Notes: a model not told the origin generated them from the sequence alone. Shown: positions 50,782-59,745, counted from the first letter of the stretch. The stretch is 64,000 bases of DNA from MnTg04 sp964568075 (GCA_964568075.1 CAZMOM010000009.1:1-64000), one strand, 5' to 3'. Numbers and translations are program-made.

Positions 50782-51414
50782 TCAGGCTACCCCCATTTCA
50801 AGGAGTTTTTCTGTCACTGTGTCGCGTAAAAGATTCAGCTTGCCATGAAAAAAATGTCCGCAGCCTTTCGCGATAAATATTTCTGGCGGCGTGTCCAGCT
50901 GTGCCAGCCATTTCATGTTCTCTTCGCAATTCACCGTCGTGTCGGCTTCGCCGTGAATCAGGAGCCACGGGCACCCTGGGTTCATCGTCTCGCTATACTC
51001 CAGTCGATGCACAGCGGGTGCAACAGTAACCAGAAGGCTGGCGTCGGCCAGCGCCGCCGCTTGCAGTGCCACCACCCCACCGAAAGAAAATCCGGCCATC
51101 CAAAGCCTGGCGCCGGGAAATTTTTCTCGCATGTAGGCCGCGGCGGCCAGCGCATCCTGAATTTCGCCCCTGCCCTCGTCATAGAGCCCTGCGCTCGCGC
51201 CGACGCCACGAAAATTGAAACGCAAGGTAGCGGCTCCCAGCCGTCGGAACGTACGCGCCAGCGTGTGCACGACTTTGTTCGTCATCGTGCCATGATATAG
51301 AGGGTGCGGATGACAAATAACGGCTGCTCTTGCTGCCCCATCTCGCGGAATTTCCAACAGGGATTCGAGAGCGCCGGCAGGGCCTTGAATAATTACTTTT
51401 TCAACGCGGGCCAT
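50782..51414 (-). CDS. Alpha/beta hydrolase (YheT/KANL3-like small form)
   Basis: A 210-residue alpha/beta hydrolase. ICHPHPLYHGTMTNKVVHTLAR and FNFRGVGASAG are typical of a small, widely conserved bacterial family. The nucleophile is Ser in GFSFGGVVA, acid in HGEADTTV and His in GCGHFFHG. The true start is ATG at 51414, which overlaps the upstream small gene by 14 bp; the longer frame from 51570 is a shadow. Substrate unknown. Confidence 0.88.
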   Translation of the reverse strand: MARVEKVIIQGPAGALESLLEIPRDGAARAAVICHPHPLYHGTMTNKVVHTLARTFRRLGAATLRFNFRGVGASAGLYDEGRGEIQDALAAAAYMREKFPGARLWMAGFSFGGVVALQAAALADASLLVTVAPAVHRLEYSETMNPGCPWLLIHGEADTTVNCEENMKWLAQLDTPPEIFIAKGCGHFFHGKLNLLRDTVTEKLLEMGVA

Positions 51415-51718
51415 TGGATTCGTGATCGGCGTTTTCGTTTCCGGACTTTTCCTGATCTTCGACATTCTGGTCCACTGTACGTTCCGGACCATAGTAGACA
51501 ACCGTTTCACCCACTCCGGGTTCGGGTTCGGTGTCTGTCGAAATAAACTGAACCTTGAGGTTCTCATCAAGCACCAGAAGTTTAATGGCCTCGCTCGGGC
51601 AATCCCCTAGAAAGTCACTGTATGAGTAATTCTCTGTGATCCGCGTCTTGTAAAAAGTCCAGGCCCTGACATGCTGGCGCCAGAGTTTTTCGAAAACAGC
51701 CTGTTCGTCGAATGCCAT
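51401..51718 (-). CDS. Small conserved-looking protein of unknown function
   Basis: A 105-residue soluble protein I do not recognise. The N-terminal half is mixed (FEKLWRQHVRAWTFYKTRIT, FLGDCPSEAIKLLVLDENLK) and the C-terminal half is acidic and probably disordered (VEDQEKSGNENADHESNG). It starts 8 bp after the interrupted antiporter gene and overlaps the hydrolase gene downstream, so it is probably translated as part of that transcript. Confidence 0.6.
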   Translation of the reverse strand: MAFDEQAVFEKLWRQHVRAWTFYKTRITENYSYSDFLGDCPSEAIKLLVLDENLKVQFISTDTEPEPGVGETVVYYGPERTVDQNVEDQEKSGNENADHESNGPR

Positions 51719-51726
51719 GCGACCTC

Positions 51727-53268
51727 TTAACCCTCGGGCGACCCCCGAGGGTCGTCCTCCCCCTGTTCCCCCATCGGTAATTGAAATGCTTGGCTTCGAC
51801 CGACTTCAGGCGCCAATGCGGTACAGACGAGCGAGTTGTATGAGTCATTGTTGGTTGCCGCCAGCACCGTCCCCATACGACCCAACTCAATCGACTCCTC
51901 CGCGAACTCTGAAAGTATCTCGCCATAAAAAACTTTGATGCCCGCAAGACGCGCGGTACGAAGGTTGTGCCACGAACTATCCACCACCAGGACAGGCACC
52001 CCCAGGTTGTGCAGCGTTCGCGCGAAATCAACGGTCCATGGCGTCGCACCCACCAGTAGCACGCCGTCGCGGCTGGTGTCGGCCAGGCCAAGACGACTTG
52101 CCAGCCAGTTTATCGAGAGGCCATGCAATGTGATCGTCGAAAAAATCACCACAAATACCAGTGGCAGCTAAGCGTCGGCACCGGAAAACCCCTGTTCGGC
52201 CAATTTTGGCGCCATCACGCCGGCGGTGGCCGCCGCGACGATGCCCCTGGGTGCGATCCAGGCCAGCAATAATCTGTCTTTCCATTCCACGTCGGAGCCG
52301 ATCGTCGATATCAGGATACTGGCGGGCCGGGTCAGGAATAAAACCGCTGCCACAAGGAGAATCCCCCTGTAATCCAGTGCGGCGAACCGGGCAAATTCCA
52401 AATCGGCTGTCAGCATGACAAAAACCATCGCGACCAGCATGATGCTGATGTACTCCTTGAAGCGCTTCATGTCCTGAATGCTCGGCAGATTCATATTGCC
52501 GACGACCATACCCATGATCGTGACTGCAAGCAGGCCAGCCTCGTTCTGTACGACATTGGTGACCGCAAAAATGACCAGTACTGCAGTCAGCATCACCGGT
52601 GATTTAAGATACTCGGGGACATGCCCGTGGATATACGCTTTTCCGATCAACCAGCCACCGACACCGCCCAGAAGCACGCCCGCCAATATCGCCCGGCCCA
52701 GGCCGCCGGCAAGTGGCGACAAACCTGGCTCGCCGCCGGACAGAACAAAAAACTGGAACACCAGAACCGCGAGCAACGCGCCCATCGGGTCGTTGATGAT
52801 CGCTTCCCACTTGAAGTAAGAGGCGGTGCGGCGATTCAGACCCGCTTGCCGCAGCATCGGGATAATCACCGTCGGTCCGGTCACGACCATAATCGCACCG
52901 AACACCAGCGAAACGGCCCAGCCGAGTCCGGCCAAATAATGCGCCGCGCAACCAGCCAGCAACCACGCCAGCGGCGGACCGAAATAAGTCAGCCTGCGAA
53001 CGCCCATGCCGGCAAGTTTAAGATCGCGAAGCTGCAGGCTAAGGCCGCCTTCAAAAAGAATCACCGCAACACAAAGACTAATGGTTGGCTGGAACAGAGA
53101 TCCGAGATCTTCGCTGGGATCGATTAATCCGAGTACCGGGCCGGCGATCAGACCGGCTAATGACATCAGCAAAATCGCCGGAACGCGCGTGCGCCAGGCC
53201 GCCCACAACGCCAGCACCCCCAATGCCACGACAGCGACCAGACCAAGAATCAGATATTGCTGATGCAA
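51727..53268 (-). pseudogene. NhaP-type cation/proton antiporter with C-terminal TrkA-N-like domain, split by an in-frame TAG
   Basis: One continuous frame of 512 residues apart from a single TAG at 52170-52168. Before it come about 12 membrane helices with CPA1 features (LFEGGLSLQLRDLKL, GPTVIIPMLRQ, the ion-site EAIINDPMGALLA, APRGIVAAATAGVMAPKL). After it the frame resumes with a helix (LPLVFVVIFSTITLHGLS) and a Rossmann domain (GVLLVGATPWTVDFARTLHN). Both sides are intact. CAG or another one-step codon would restore the protein. Start TTG at 53268 has AGGAG 6 nt upstream. It could be a fresh pseudogene, a suppressed stop, a two-part protein (GTG at 52152), or a sequence error. Confidence 0.85.
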
Positions 53269-53431
53269 GCGGCTCTCCTGGCAAATCGTGCCGCGCAAGT
53301 ATTACATGGCCTTGCGGTCCGGGCACACCCGGCCGCAAGGCATCTCTGGATAATCAGACCGGATATACCCTAAAATTGGTGGCCTGCCGTAAGCCCAAGC
53401 GGCTTGTTTTTTTGTTCCCCGGAGGCGTGTC

Positions 53432-54649
53432 ATGAATTCTACGATCGAACTGGAAAAGCGCTATTGCGCACACAACTATCATCCGTTGCCGGTCGTGCTG
53501 GTTCGCGGCGAAGGAGTCCATGTCTGGGACGATGAAGGCAACAAGTATCTCGATATGATGAGTGCGTACTCTGCAGTCAGTCATGGTCATGCCGATCCGC
53601 GGCTGGTCAAAGTCTTGAGTGATCAGGCAGCCACCCTGAACATCGTTTCCAGGGCATTTCATTCAGACAAACTGGCCCCATTCCTGCAACGCGCCTGTGA
53701 GTTGACCGGCCAGGACATGGCGCTGCCCATGAACACCGGCTCCGAAGCGGTCGAGACAGCATTAAAAGCTGCGCGCAAATGGGCATATGAAGTTAAAGGC
53801 GTCGCCACGGATCAGGCGGAGATTATTTCTTGCGAGGGGAATTTTCACGGTCGTACAATAGCCATCGTCGGACTCTCTTCGGATCCGGAGTACCAAAAAG
53901 GCTTCGGACCTTTCCCGGGTGGCCTGAAAACGATCAGTTATGCCGATTCGGCTGCGTTGGAGGGGGCGATAACCGAAAAAACGGCTGCGTTCCTGGTCGA
54001 GCCGATCCAGGGCGAGGGGGGCATCAATATTCCGCCCGACGGCTATCTGAGTGAATGTGCGGAAATTTGCCGCCGACACAATGTCCTGCTGATTTGCGAC
54101 GAAGTCCAGACCGGCCTCGGCCGCACCGGGAAACTGCTCGCCTGTGACCACGAAAACGTCAAGCCGGATGGCTTAATCCTCGGTAAGGCGCTGGGTGGCG
54201 GAATTCTCCCGGTATCCCTTTTTCTCGCACGCCGGGAGGTCATGGACGTATTCCAGCCTGGTACACACGGAAGCACCTTTGGCGGCAACGCCCTGGCTGC
54301 GACAGTCGGACTCGAAGCGCTCAACATTCTGATCGAAGACGATCTGGCACAACACAGTCAGGAAATGGGCGAGTATTTTCTTGGCCGGTTGAAAACGATC
54401 AACAGCGCACTGATCAGCGAGTTGCGCGGCAAAGGACTGTTTATCGGAATGGAAATTGATCCGGCGAAGGCGACCGCGCGGGAAATTTGCGAGCGTCTGA
54501 TGAAGAAGGGGCTGCTGAGTAAAGAAACTCACGAAACCGTGGTTCGTTTTGCACCGCCGCTGATCGTTACGCGCGAACAGCTGGACTGGGCGTTTGAGCA
54601 GATCAGCGCCGTCCTGGCGGACATGGAGCGAATGGCCAAAGCATCGTGA
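53432..54649 (+). CDS. rocD: Ornithine-oxo-acid transaminase
   Basis: PLP enzyme that moves the delta-amino group of ornithine to 2-oxoglutarate, giving glutamate semialdehyde/P5C. The 405-residue protein has NYHPLPVVLVRGEGVHVWDD, MNTGSEAVETALKAARKWAY, the PLP-phosphate SCEGNFHGRT, LICDEVQTGLGRTG and the PLP Lys in LILGKALGGGILPVS, all characteristic of RocD. GGAGG precedes the ATG. It is a single gene divergent from the antiporter. Confidence 0.95.
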   Translation: MNSTIELEKRYCAHNYHPLPVVLVRGEGVHVWDDEGNKYLDMMSAYSAVSHGHADPRLVKVLSDQAATLNIVSRAFHSDKLAPFLQRACELTGQDMALPMNTGSEAVETALKAARKWAYEVKGVATDQAEIISCEGNFHGRTIAIVGLSSDPEYQKGFGPFPGGLKTISYADSAALEGAITEKTAAFLVEPIQGEGGINIPPDGYLSECAEICRRHNVLLICDEVQTGLGRTGKLLACDHENVKPDGLILGKALGGGILPVSLFLARREVMDVFQPGTHGSTFGGNALAATVGLEALNILIEDDLAQHSQEMGEYFLGRLKTINSALISELRGKGLFIGMEIDPAKATAREICERLMKKGLLSKETHETVVRFAPPLIVTREQLDWAFEQISAVLADMERMAKAS

Positions 54650-54705
54650 GCGGGATTTAAGCAAACCAGCGGTGATTTCTTTGCGGAGAATTGGCGGAGG
54701 TTCTC

Positions 54706-55335
54706 ATGTACCTGAAGATCGAAGAATTTGATAATCAGCAAGCCATACCGGGTGTGTTGGCATTTGCAGTTATTGACCCGGTTGAGCACGTAAAACTCAG
54801 CGCGAATCGCAACCCGACCCTGCGCTGGGGCGGCTTGCCCGACGGCACGCGTTCGCTGGTGTTACTGTGTGTCGATGACACAGTCCCGACTAGGCCGGAT
54901 GACGTGAACCAGGAAGACAGAGAGGTGCCGGAGGATTTACCGCGAACCGATTTTTATCATTGGGTCATGGTCGATATTCCACCATCGGCTGACGGCATAG
55001 CCGGAGGCAGTTGTTCGAACGGTGTAACCGCGAGAGGCAAACAACAGCCAGCCGGACCTGATGGCTCACGGCAAGGCATCAACGATTACACCGGCTGGTT
55101 TGCCGGCGATGAAGCGATGAGCGGTAATTATTTCGGATATGACGGTCCGTGCCCGCCATGGAACGACAGCCTGGTTCATCAATACCATTTCGTTTTGTAC
55201 GCGAGCGACCTGGAAAGGTGTGAGGTCGACGGCGCATTCACCGGCGGCGATGTTGTCGCGGCCCTGCAAGAGCATATACTCGGAGAAGCAAGCGTTACCG
55301 GACTGTATACCCTGAATCCCCGGCTCGCTGGCTGA
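54706..55335 (+). CDS. YbhB/YbcL-type PEBP (Raf kinase inhibitor-like) protein
   Basis: A 209-residue phosphatidylethanolamine-binding-protein fold. Ligand-pocket segments: NPTLRWGGLPDGTRSLVLLCVDD (PxxxW), DFYHWVMVDIPPSADGIAGG, and GYDGPCPPWNDSLVHQYHFVLYA (GPxPPxGxxHxYxF-like). No signal peptide, so cytoplasmic. The bacterial role is unclear. GGAGG lies just before ATG 54706. Confidence 0.9.
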   Translation: MYLKIEEFDNQQAIPGVLAFAVIDPVEHVKLSANRNPTLRWGGLPDGTRSLVLLCVDDTVPTRPDDVNQEDREVPEDLPRTDFYHWVMVDIPPSADGIAGGSCSNGVTARGKQQPAGPDGSRQGINDYTGWFAGDEAMSGNYFGYDGPCPPWNDSLVHQYHFVLYASDLERCEVDGAFTGGDVVAALQEHILGEASVTGLYTLNPRLAG

Positions 55336-55341
55336 TCGCCC

Positions 55342-55806
55342 TCAACCAGCGTCTCCCGCTGTGCTGAATTCCACGACCTCTATGCGTTTCTCTGAAGCGG
55401 GTCCCGGCACTGCCGGTTCGAAGCGTCGCTGACGAACTTCCTCGATGGCCTGACGCTCGTATACCCCTTCCGGAAACGCGTTCAGAACTTTTATCCGGTC
55501 AACGCTGCCATCGACGCCGACCCAGACTTCCAGCTCGACAAAGCCCCTGCTCGCGTTGCTCGTGGTCGGGCCGGGCAGTTCCAGCCTCGGCACCGCTACC
55601 GGATCCGGCGGCGGGCGATTTTCACCCAGTTCGGCGGCGAGGTCCGCCCGTCGAAACTCGTCAAGCAACTCGACAGGGTGTGCCTGCAGTCCGGCTGCAT
55701 CAGGCTCGTGAAATTGCCCGTAAATTTCGAGTCCCGTTATCAGCAACAATAGAACCACGACGATCGCGGCCAGAAATGATCCCAGTATTCTGAACGCCGT
55801 GACCAT
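55342..55806 (-). CDS. Membrane protein with a TonB-like C-terminal domain
   Basis: A 154-residue protein with one N-terminal helix (~7-29), a Pro-rich linker (~60-85: ENRPPPDPVAVPRLELPGP) and a C-terminal TonB-type domain (FVELEVWVGVDGSVDRIKVL, AIEEVRQRRFEPAVP). It is much shorter than TonB and has no ExbB/D partner nearby. It follows the amidohydrolase gene by 4 bp. A structural or energy-transfer role is possible. Confidence 0.75.
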   Translation of the reverse strand: MVTAFRILGSFLAAIVVVLLLLITGLEIYGQFHEPDAAGLQAHPVELLDEFRRADLAAELGENRPPPDPVAVPRLELPGPTTSNASRGFVELEVWVGVDGSVDRIKVLNAFPEGVYERQAIEEVRQRRFEPAVPGPASEKRIEVVEFSTAGDAG

Positions 55807-55810
55807 TTTT

Positions 55811-57121
55811 CTATTGTCTTGCGCGGTCAGTCTGACGCTTTACCACGACGCCGCCTTGCATGACAAAGCTGATGTCCTGCAACACCGAAATATCACGCAG
55901 CGGATCTTCGTCGAGCGCGATAATATCGGCGAATCGTCCCGGACGAATTGAGCCCAGGTTATCCATCTGCTCAAGCAGCTCGGCCGCCACCGAAGTAGCC
56001 GACATGATCGCCTCCATTGGCGACATACCGCCCTCTACCATGTAAACAAATTCCCTGGCGTTTGAGCCGTGGGCGCCGACTCCACTGTCCGTGCCAAAAG
56101 CGATAGTTACTCCCTTCTTGTACGCTCTGGCGAAGGTTCTTTCGATAACCGGGCCGATAGCCGCTGCCTTTACTCTGATCATTTCGGGAAAATAGCCGGG
56201 CTCCAGGGCTTTTTCAGCGACAAATTTCCCGGCGGAAATCGTCGGCACAAAAAAAGTGCCATGCTTTTTCATCAGGGCCATGGCTTCGTCATCCATAAAA
56301 GTACCATGTTCGATGCTTCTGACACCGGCGCGAATCGCTCTCTTCATTCCCTCGGCGCCGTGCGCATGCGCGGCGACATGAAAACCATAATCCCTCGCCG
56401 TCGCTACCAGCGCTTCCAGCTCCCGCTCCAGAAATTGTGGATTCTGACCACTTTTTGCCGGGCTCAGCACGCCACCCGTGGCGGTAATCTTTATCAAGTC
56501 GGCACCGTCTTTGTACCGCTGCCGCACCGCCTGTGCCGCCTGCGATGGTCCGTTGACAACGCCGTCCGCCGGACCCGGATCTCCTTCAATAATATCGGCC
56601 CAGTTATTGGTCGGATCGCCATGGCCGCCGGTTGTGGCGATGGATTTCCCGGCGCTGAATATTCTGGGTCCGCTCGCTTCGCCCCGCGTAATCGCGTTAC
56701 GCAATGCGATGGCGGCGTTATACCGGCCACCCAGATCGCGAACCGTCGTAAATCCGGCTTGCAGGGTAACTCTCGCAAAATGTGCGGCCATCAAAGCATA
56801 GTCCGCACCATTCAGCGTGAACCGCTCCATGTAGCTGCGGCTATGGTTCTGGTGGTCCAGGTGCGTGTGCATATCCATAAGCCCGGGCAACACCGTTTGC
56901 GACGACAGATCAATCAACGTGTCGCCGCCAGCGGGCTCCAAAAACCCATCTTCGACACCGACGATCCGCTCACCCTCGACAACGATGGTGATTTCAGAAC
57001 GATAAGTCTTCGAAACACCGTCGATCAGGCGACCTGCATGAATCAGTGTTCTCGCGTCAGCCGTCTGAACCAGCATCGCGAGCGACGCCCCGACGACCCA
57101 CCCGGTAATAATTCTCAACAT
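55811..57121 (-). CDS. Exported metal-dependent amidohydrolase (Xaa-Pro dipeptidase/imidazolonepropionase-like)
   Basis: A 436-residue hydrolase with a signal peptide (~1-23, ending ADA). Metal ligands: HTHLDHQNH (HxH), carboxylated-Lys region ADLIKITATGG, HAHG and SIEHG histidines, and Asp in AFGTDSGVG. This set matches the subgroup that hydrolyses Xaa-Pro or cyclic-imide substrates, and the export signal suggests peptide breakdown outside the cytoplasm. ATG at 57121 follows GGACGGG. Third gene of a four-gene unit. Confidence 0.9.
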   Translation of the reverse strand: MLRIITGWVVGASLAMLVQTADARTLIHAGRLIDGVSKTYRSEITIVVEGERIVGVEDGFLEPAGGDTLIDLSSQTVLPGLMDMHTHLDHQNHSRSYMERFTLNGADYALMAAHFARVTLQAGFTTVRDLGGRYNAAIALRNAITRGEASGPRIFSAGKSIATTGGHGDPTNNWADIIEGDPGPADGVVNGPSQAAQAVRQRYKDGADLIKITATGGVLSPAKSGQNPQFLERELEALVATARDYGFHVAAHAHGAEGMKRAIRAGVRSIEHGTFMDDEAMALMKKHGTFFVPTISAGKFVAEKALEPGYFPEMIRVKAAAIGPVIERTFARAYKKGVTIAFGTDSGVGAHGSNAREFVYMVEGGMSPMEAIMSATSVAAELLEQMDNLGSIRPGRFADIIALDEDPLRDISVLQDISFVMQGGVVVKRQTDRARQ

Positions 57122-57137
57122 GTTCCCGTCCTTTCGA

Positions 57138-57659
57138 TTATTCGTTGGTCTTTTTCCGTGCATCGATCGACCGTGCAAAGAAATCCTGCCAGGTGTGGTT
57201 CGGCTCCCAGATCGCCGTCACATCGATCATCGCTTGGTCGCTATCTGCACCCTGCTCGAGGACCCGGTATAGGTAGGTCATCGCCGACGCCCGGTAATTT
57301 GCGAAGCAGTGAATCAGGATTTTTTTCTCCGGATTACCGGCTATCGTCAACAGAAATGCATCCAGTTCGTCTGCTGACGGTGATTTCCACGAGACCGGCA
57401 AATGTATGTAAGTGAGACCTTCCATAAGCGCTTCACTGGCTTCGTCTGCATCAAATTCGTCGCGGATATCGACGATCATCTGATAATCATGATTGGCGAG
57501 CCAGCGGACGCCGCCGACGGACAAGGCGCCGCCGGTTCCCAGTCGCTCCGACACGACGTAATAATTGCGTATTGGTACCTGCTCGCCGTCGCCGGCCGGG
57601 GCCGCCTGCAAATTCGCAACTGCCAACAGGGCAAACATCAGCAAATAGCCCTTTCTCAT
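57138..57659 (-). CDS. Exported PTP-like phosphatase with a CX4R active site
   Basis: A 173-residue protein with a signal peptide (~1-19). It has a tyrosine-phosphatase-like fold: ...LHLPVSW (written here as YIHLPVSWKSP), then HCFANYRAS with Cys118 and Arg123, only four residues apart, where classical PTPs have five. The HCxxNxRxS form is recalled from an uncharacterised bacterial PTP subfamily. Substrate unknown. It starts in the stop codon of the FKBP gene (TGATG overlap) and ends 16 bp before the amidohydrolase. Confidence 0.8.
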   Translation of the reverse strand: MRKGYLLMFALLAVANLQAAPAGDGEQVPIRNYYVVSERLGTGGALSVGGVRWLANHDYQMIVDIRDEFDADEASEALMEGLTYIHLPVSWKSPSADELDAFLLTIAGNPEKKILIHCFANYRASAMTYLYRVLEQGADSDQAMIDVTAIWEPNHTWQDFFARSIDARKKTNE

Positions 57660-58174
57660 CAGCGGATACCCAGCAATTCGACATCGAACAACAAGGTTGC
57701 ATTCGGCGGAATAACGTCGCCTGAACCGCTACTGCCATAACCGAGTTCAGGAGGAATAATCAACATGCGCCGTTCGCCAACCTGCATCCCCGCGACACCG
57801 AGATCCCATCCCTGAATTACGCGGCTGGCGCCCAGTGGAAAACTATACGGCTGATTGCGGTCCCGTGAACTGTCGAATTTTTCTCCCTTGCCCTCAGGTT
57901 GATCCTCGTCATACAACCATCCTGTGTAATGCACCATCGCGCCATTTCCGGCCGCTATCGCCGGGCCGTCACCGGCGGCCAATTCGAGGTATTTTAGTCC
58001 GTTTTCCAGTTCGACCAATACCGGCGCAGCCTGCTCTTCCGTAGCGACATCCGCGCTGGCGTCGGTTTGGGCCGTGCCGTTTTCGGTCGACATATTTTCG
58101 TCTGTGTTGGTTACCGCCGGGGAACCGCAGGCCGCCAGCGCAAAAATTACTGTAAAAAAGATTGAGCGTTGCAT
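57659..58174 (-). CDS. FKBP-type peptidyl-prolyl isomerase, lipoprotein
   Basis: A 171-residue protein with lipobox LAAC (Cys ~16), an acidic Thr/Ala-rich linker (~20-50) and one FKBP domain (~55-171): AMVHYTGWLYDEDQ, FDSSRDRNQPYSFPLGASRVIQGWD (split), GVAGMQVGERRMLIIPPELGYG and IPPNATLLFDVELLGI. Key FKBP residues are present. It should speed proline isomerisation in the periplasm. GAGGAG precedes the ATG. First gene of the four-gene unit. Confidence 0.92.
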   Translation of the reverse strand: MQRSIFFTVIFALAACGSPAVTNTDENMSTENGTAQTDASADVATEEQAAPVLVELENGLKYLELAAGDGPAIAAGNGAMVHYTGWLYDEDQPEGKGEKFDSSRDRNQPYSFPLGASRVIQGWDLGVAGMQVGERRMLIIPPELGYGSSGSGDVIPPNATLLFDVELLGIR

Positions 58175-58254
58175 GATTTCTCCTCTTTCATTCCGGTTGG
58201 ACCGGGTGAGATTAGGCTGCCGGCAAGACGCGCCAAATAGTTTGTTCGTCTTGG

Positions 58255-58414
58255 GGAAGCTCTGATCTAATTATGGGCGAAGTAGATTGTGATCCAAAAT
58301 GTTCAGATTCAAGGCGCGAAGCGCACGTAATAGCTAGTTATTGCGAAGATTTGTAACACAGAAGCTGAATGTTTTGGGCGCAAAATACGAGTCCATGAAT
58401 AGATCAGGGCTTCC
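58255..58414. mobile_element. MITE-like inverted-repeat element flanked by TTGG
   Basis: A 160-bp stretch between the FKBP and msrB genes. Its ends (58255-58278 and the complement of 58391-58414) match at about 20 of 24 positions; both share GGAAGC, CTGATCTA and ATGG in register. The direct repeat TTGG flanks it on both sides (58251-58254 and 58415-58418), as after insertion with a 4-bp target duplication. Inside is a smaller partial palindrome (ATAGCTAGTTAT near 58329-58341). There is no open reading frame. The right end supplies the last codons and stop of msrB. I recall similar ends in other gammaproteobacteria but could not search. Confidence 0.65.
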
Positions 58415-58856
58415 TTGGATTCGAGGATGGAGTTTGGTTTTCTTCCGACTCTGCAAAATTTAATGCAGCCGAATTGATGCAGTATCGCCGTCCGCTGGGC
58501 ATAGGACCGTCTTCGAAGACGTGGCCAAGGTGCGCCCCACATTCGGCGCAGCCAACTTCGGAGCGCAACATGCCCTGGCTGTGGTCGGCCTGGATACGTA
58601 TGCGGTCTTCAGCCAGCGGCAGCCAGAAACTGGGCCATCCGGATCCCGAATCATACTTTGTTTCCGACTCGAATAAGTGACTGCCACACACAATGCATTC
58701 ATAGGTGCCTTTTGCCTTATTGTGCAGCAGCCTGCCAGTAAATGGTCTTTCGGTCGCCTTTTCCTGCGTGACACTGTATTGCAGATCATCCAACCGGCTC
58801 AGGTCGGCCTGTTTATTTCCTCCGTGTGGTTCCGGCGAAATTTTTTCGTGTTTCAT
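58404..58856 (-). CDS. msrB: Peptide-methionine (R)-S-oxide reductase MsrB
   Basis: Repairs methionine-R-sulfoxide in proteins. The 150-residue protein has structural zinc cysteines Cys54/Cys57 (CIVC) and Cys103/Cys106 (CAEC), the SGSGWPSFW substrate motif, and catalytic Cys126 in RRYCINSAAL. The last ~14 residues (ESEENQTPSSNPRKP) are unlike other MsrB tails, and the final codons plus TGA lie inside the inverted-repeat element at 58255-58414. GGAGGGGG lies close before the ATG at 58856; the frame continues upstream without meaning. Confidence 0.95.
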   Translation of the reverse strand: MKHEKISPEPHGGNKQADLSRLDDLQYSVTQEKATERPFTGRLLHNKAKGTYECIVCGSHLFESETKYDSGSGWPSFWLPLAEDRIRIQADHSQGMLRSEVGCAECGAHLGHVFEDGPMPSGRRYCINSAALNFAESEENQTPSSNPRKP

Positions 58857-58929
58857 CGCCCCCTCCTGTCTTCCAGATATTACACTGTGGTTCGGGGATA
58901 GGTCATGTGGTTGGCCGGCAGGAGACAGA

Positions 58930-59724
58930 ATGAAGCAGATCAGCGGGAGACAAGCATTGCTGACCGGTGCGACCGGAGGTCTCGGGCCATATATTGCCAA
59001 GACGCTGGCCGGGCAGGGAGTCAACCTTTTACTGACGGGCCGGCGCCGGGAATTATTGGAAGAGATTGCAGAAGGATTGCGAACGGATTCGGTCAACGTG
59101 GAATTTATCGTCGCCGATCTTGCCAATGATGACGACCGGCTGGCGTTGGCGAGCAAGGCCGCCGGTACCGATATTCTGATCAATAACGCCGGGCTGGAAG
59201 TGGTGGCGGCTTACCAGAACCAGGATCCGGCGGAGATTACCGCTAGCGTGCTGACCAACGTCCTCGCGCCGTTGTTGCTGACTCGTGAGTTGCTGCCCGG
59301 GATGCTGGAGAGAAAGTCTGGCCATATCATCAATATCGGGTCGCTGGCCGGTCGGCTGGGCATGCCTTATGGAAGCACCTATTCAGGTACCAAGGCAGCG
59401 CTCTCCGAATGGGGATTATCGCTTTGGGTCGAGCTGCAGGGTACCGGCGTCGGTATCACCACTATCTGCCCGGGATTCGTCACCGATGTGGGCTTGTTCG
59501 CGCGCAAAGAGCGGCTCGCGCCGCGCAGTCTGGGAAGTTGTACGCCGGATCAGGTCGCAAACGCTGTACTGCGAGCCTTGAGTTCCAATAAGCCGGAAAT
59601 AATGGTCAACAGTATGCCGGTCAGACCGCTGATGGCGATCAAAAGTATCAGCCCGAATATGGCGATGAGTCTTGGCAATAGGCTGGGACTGGTTAAGTTC
59701 CTCCGCTCTTTGACCGAGCGATAA
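58930..59724 (+). CDS. Short-chain dehydrogenase/reductase
   Basis: A 264-residue SDR. NAD(P) loop GATGGLGPYIA, adenine-side Arg GRRRELLEE (NADP preference likely), NNAG (INNAGLEVV), catalytic Ser (NIGSLAGRLG), and YSGTKAAL with Tyr and Lys. The C-terminal tail (~240-264) is basic and hydrophobic and may touch a membrane. Substrate unknown. It diverges from msrB with 73 bp between them. Confidence 0.9.
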   Translation: MKQISGRQALLTGATGGLGPYIAKTLAGQGVNLLLTGRRRELLEEIAEGLRTDSVNVEFIVADLANDDDRLALASKAAGTDILINNAGLEVVAAYQNQDPAEITASVLTNVLAPLLLTRELLPGMLERKSGHIINIGSLAGRLGMPYGSTYSGTKAALSEWGLSLWVELQGTGVGITTICPGFVTDVGLFARKERLAPRSLGSCTPDQVANAVLRALSSNKPEIMVNSMPVRPLMAIKSISPNMAMSLGNRLGLVKFLRSLTER

Positions 59725-59745
59725 TTTGAGAAAAGAGTGACGGGT

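Noticed and set aside
52168..52170. Pyrrolysine or other recoded amber
   Set aside because: No PylT/PylS genes or methyltransferase context in the window; a simple C-to-T change of Gln CAG is a more economical explanation.
56069..57415. A 448-codon plus-strand frame
   Set aside because: Antisense to the amidohydrolase and phosphatase genes, which have signal peptides and active-site residues; no recognisable domain in the shadow.
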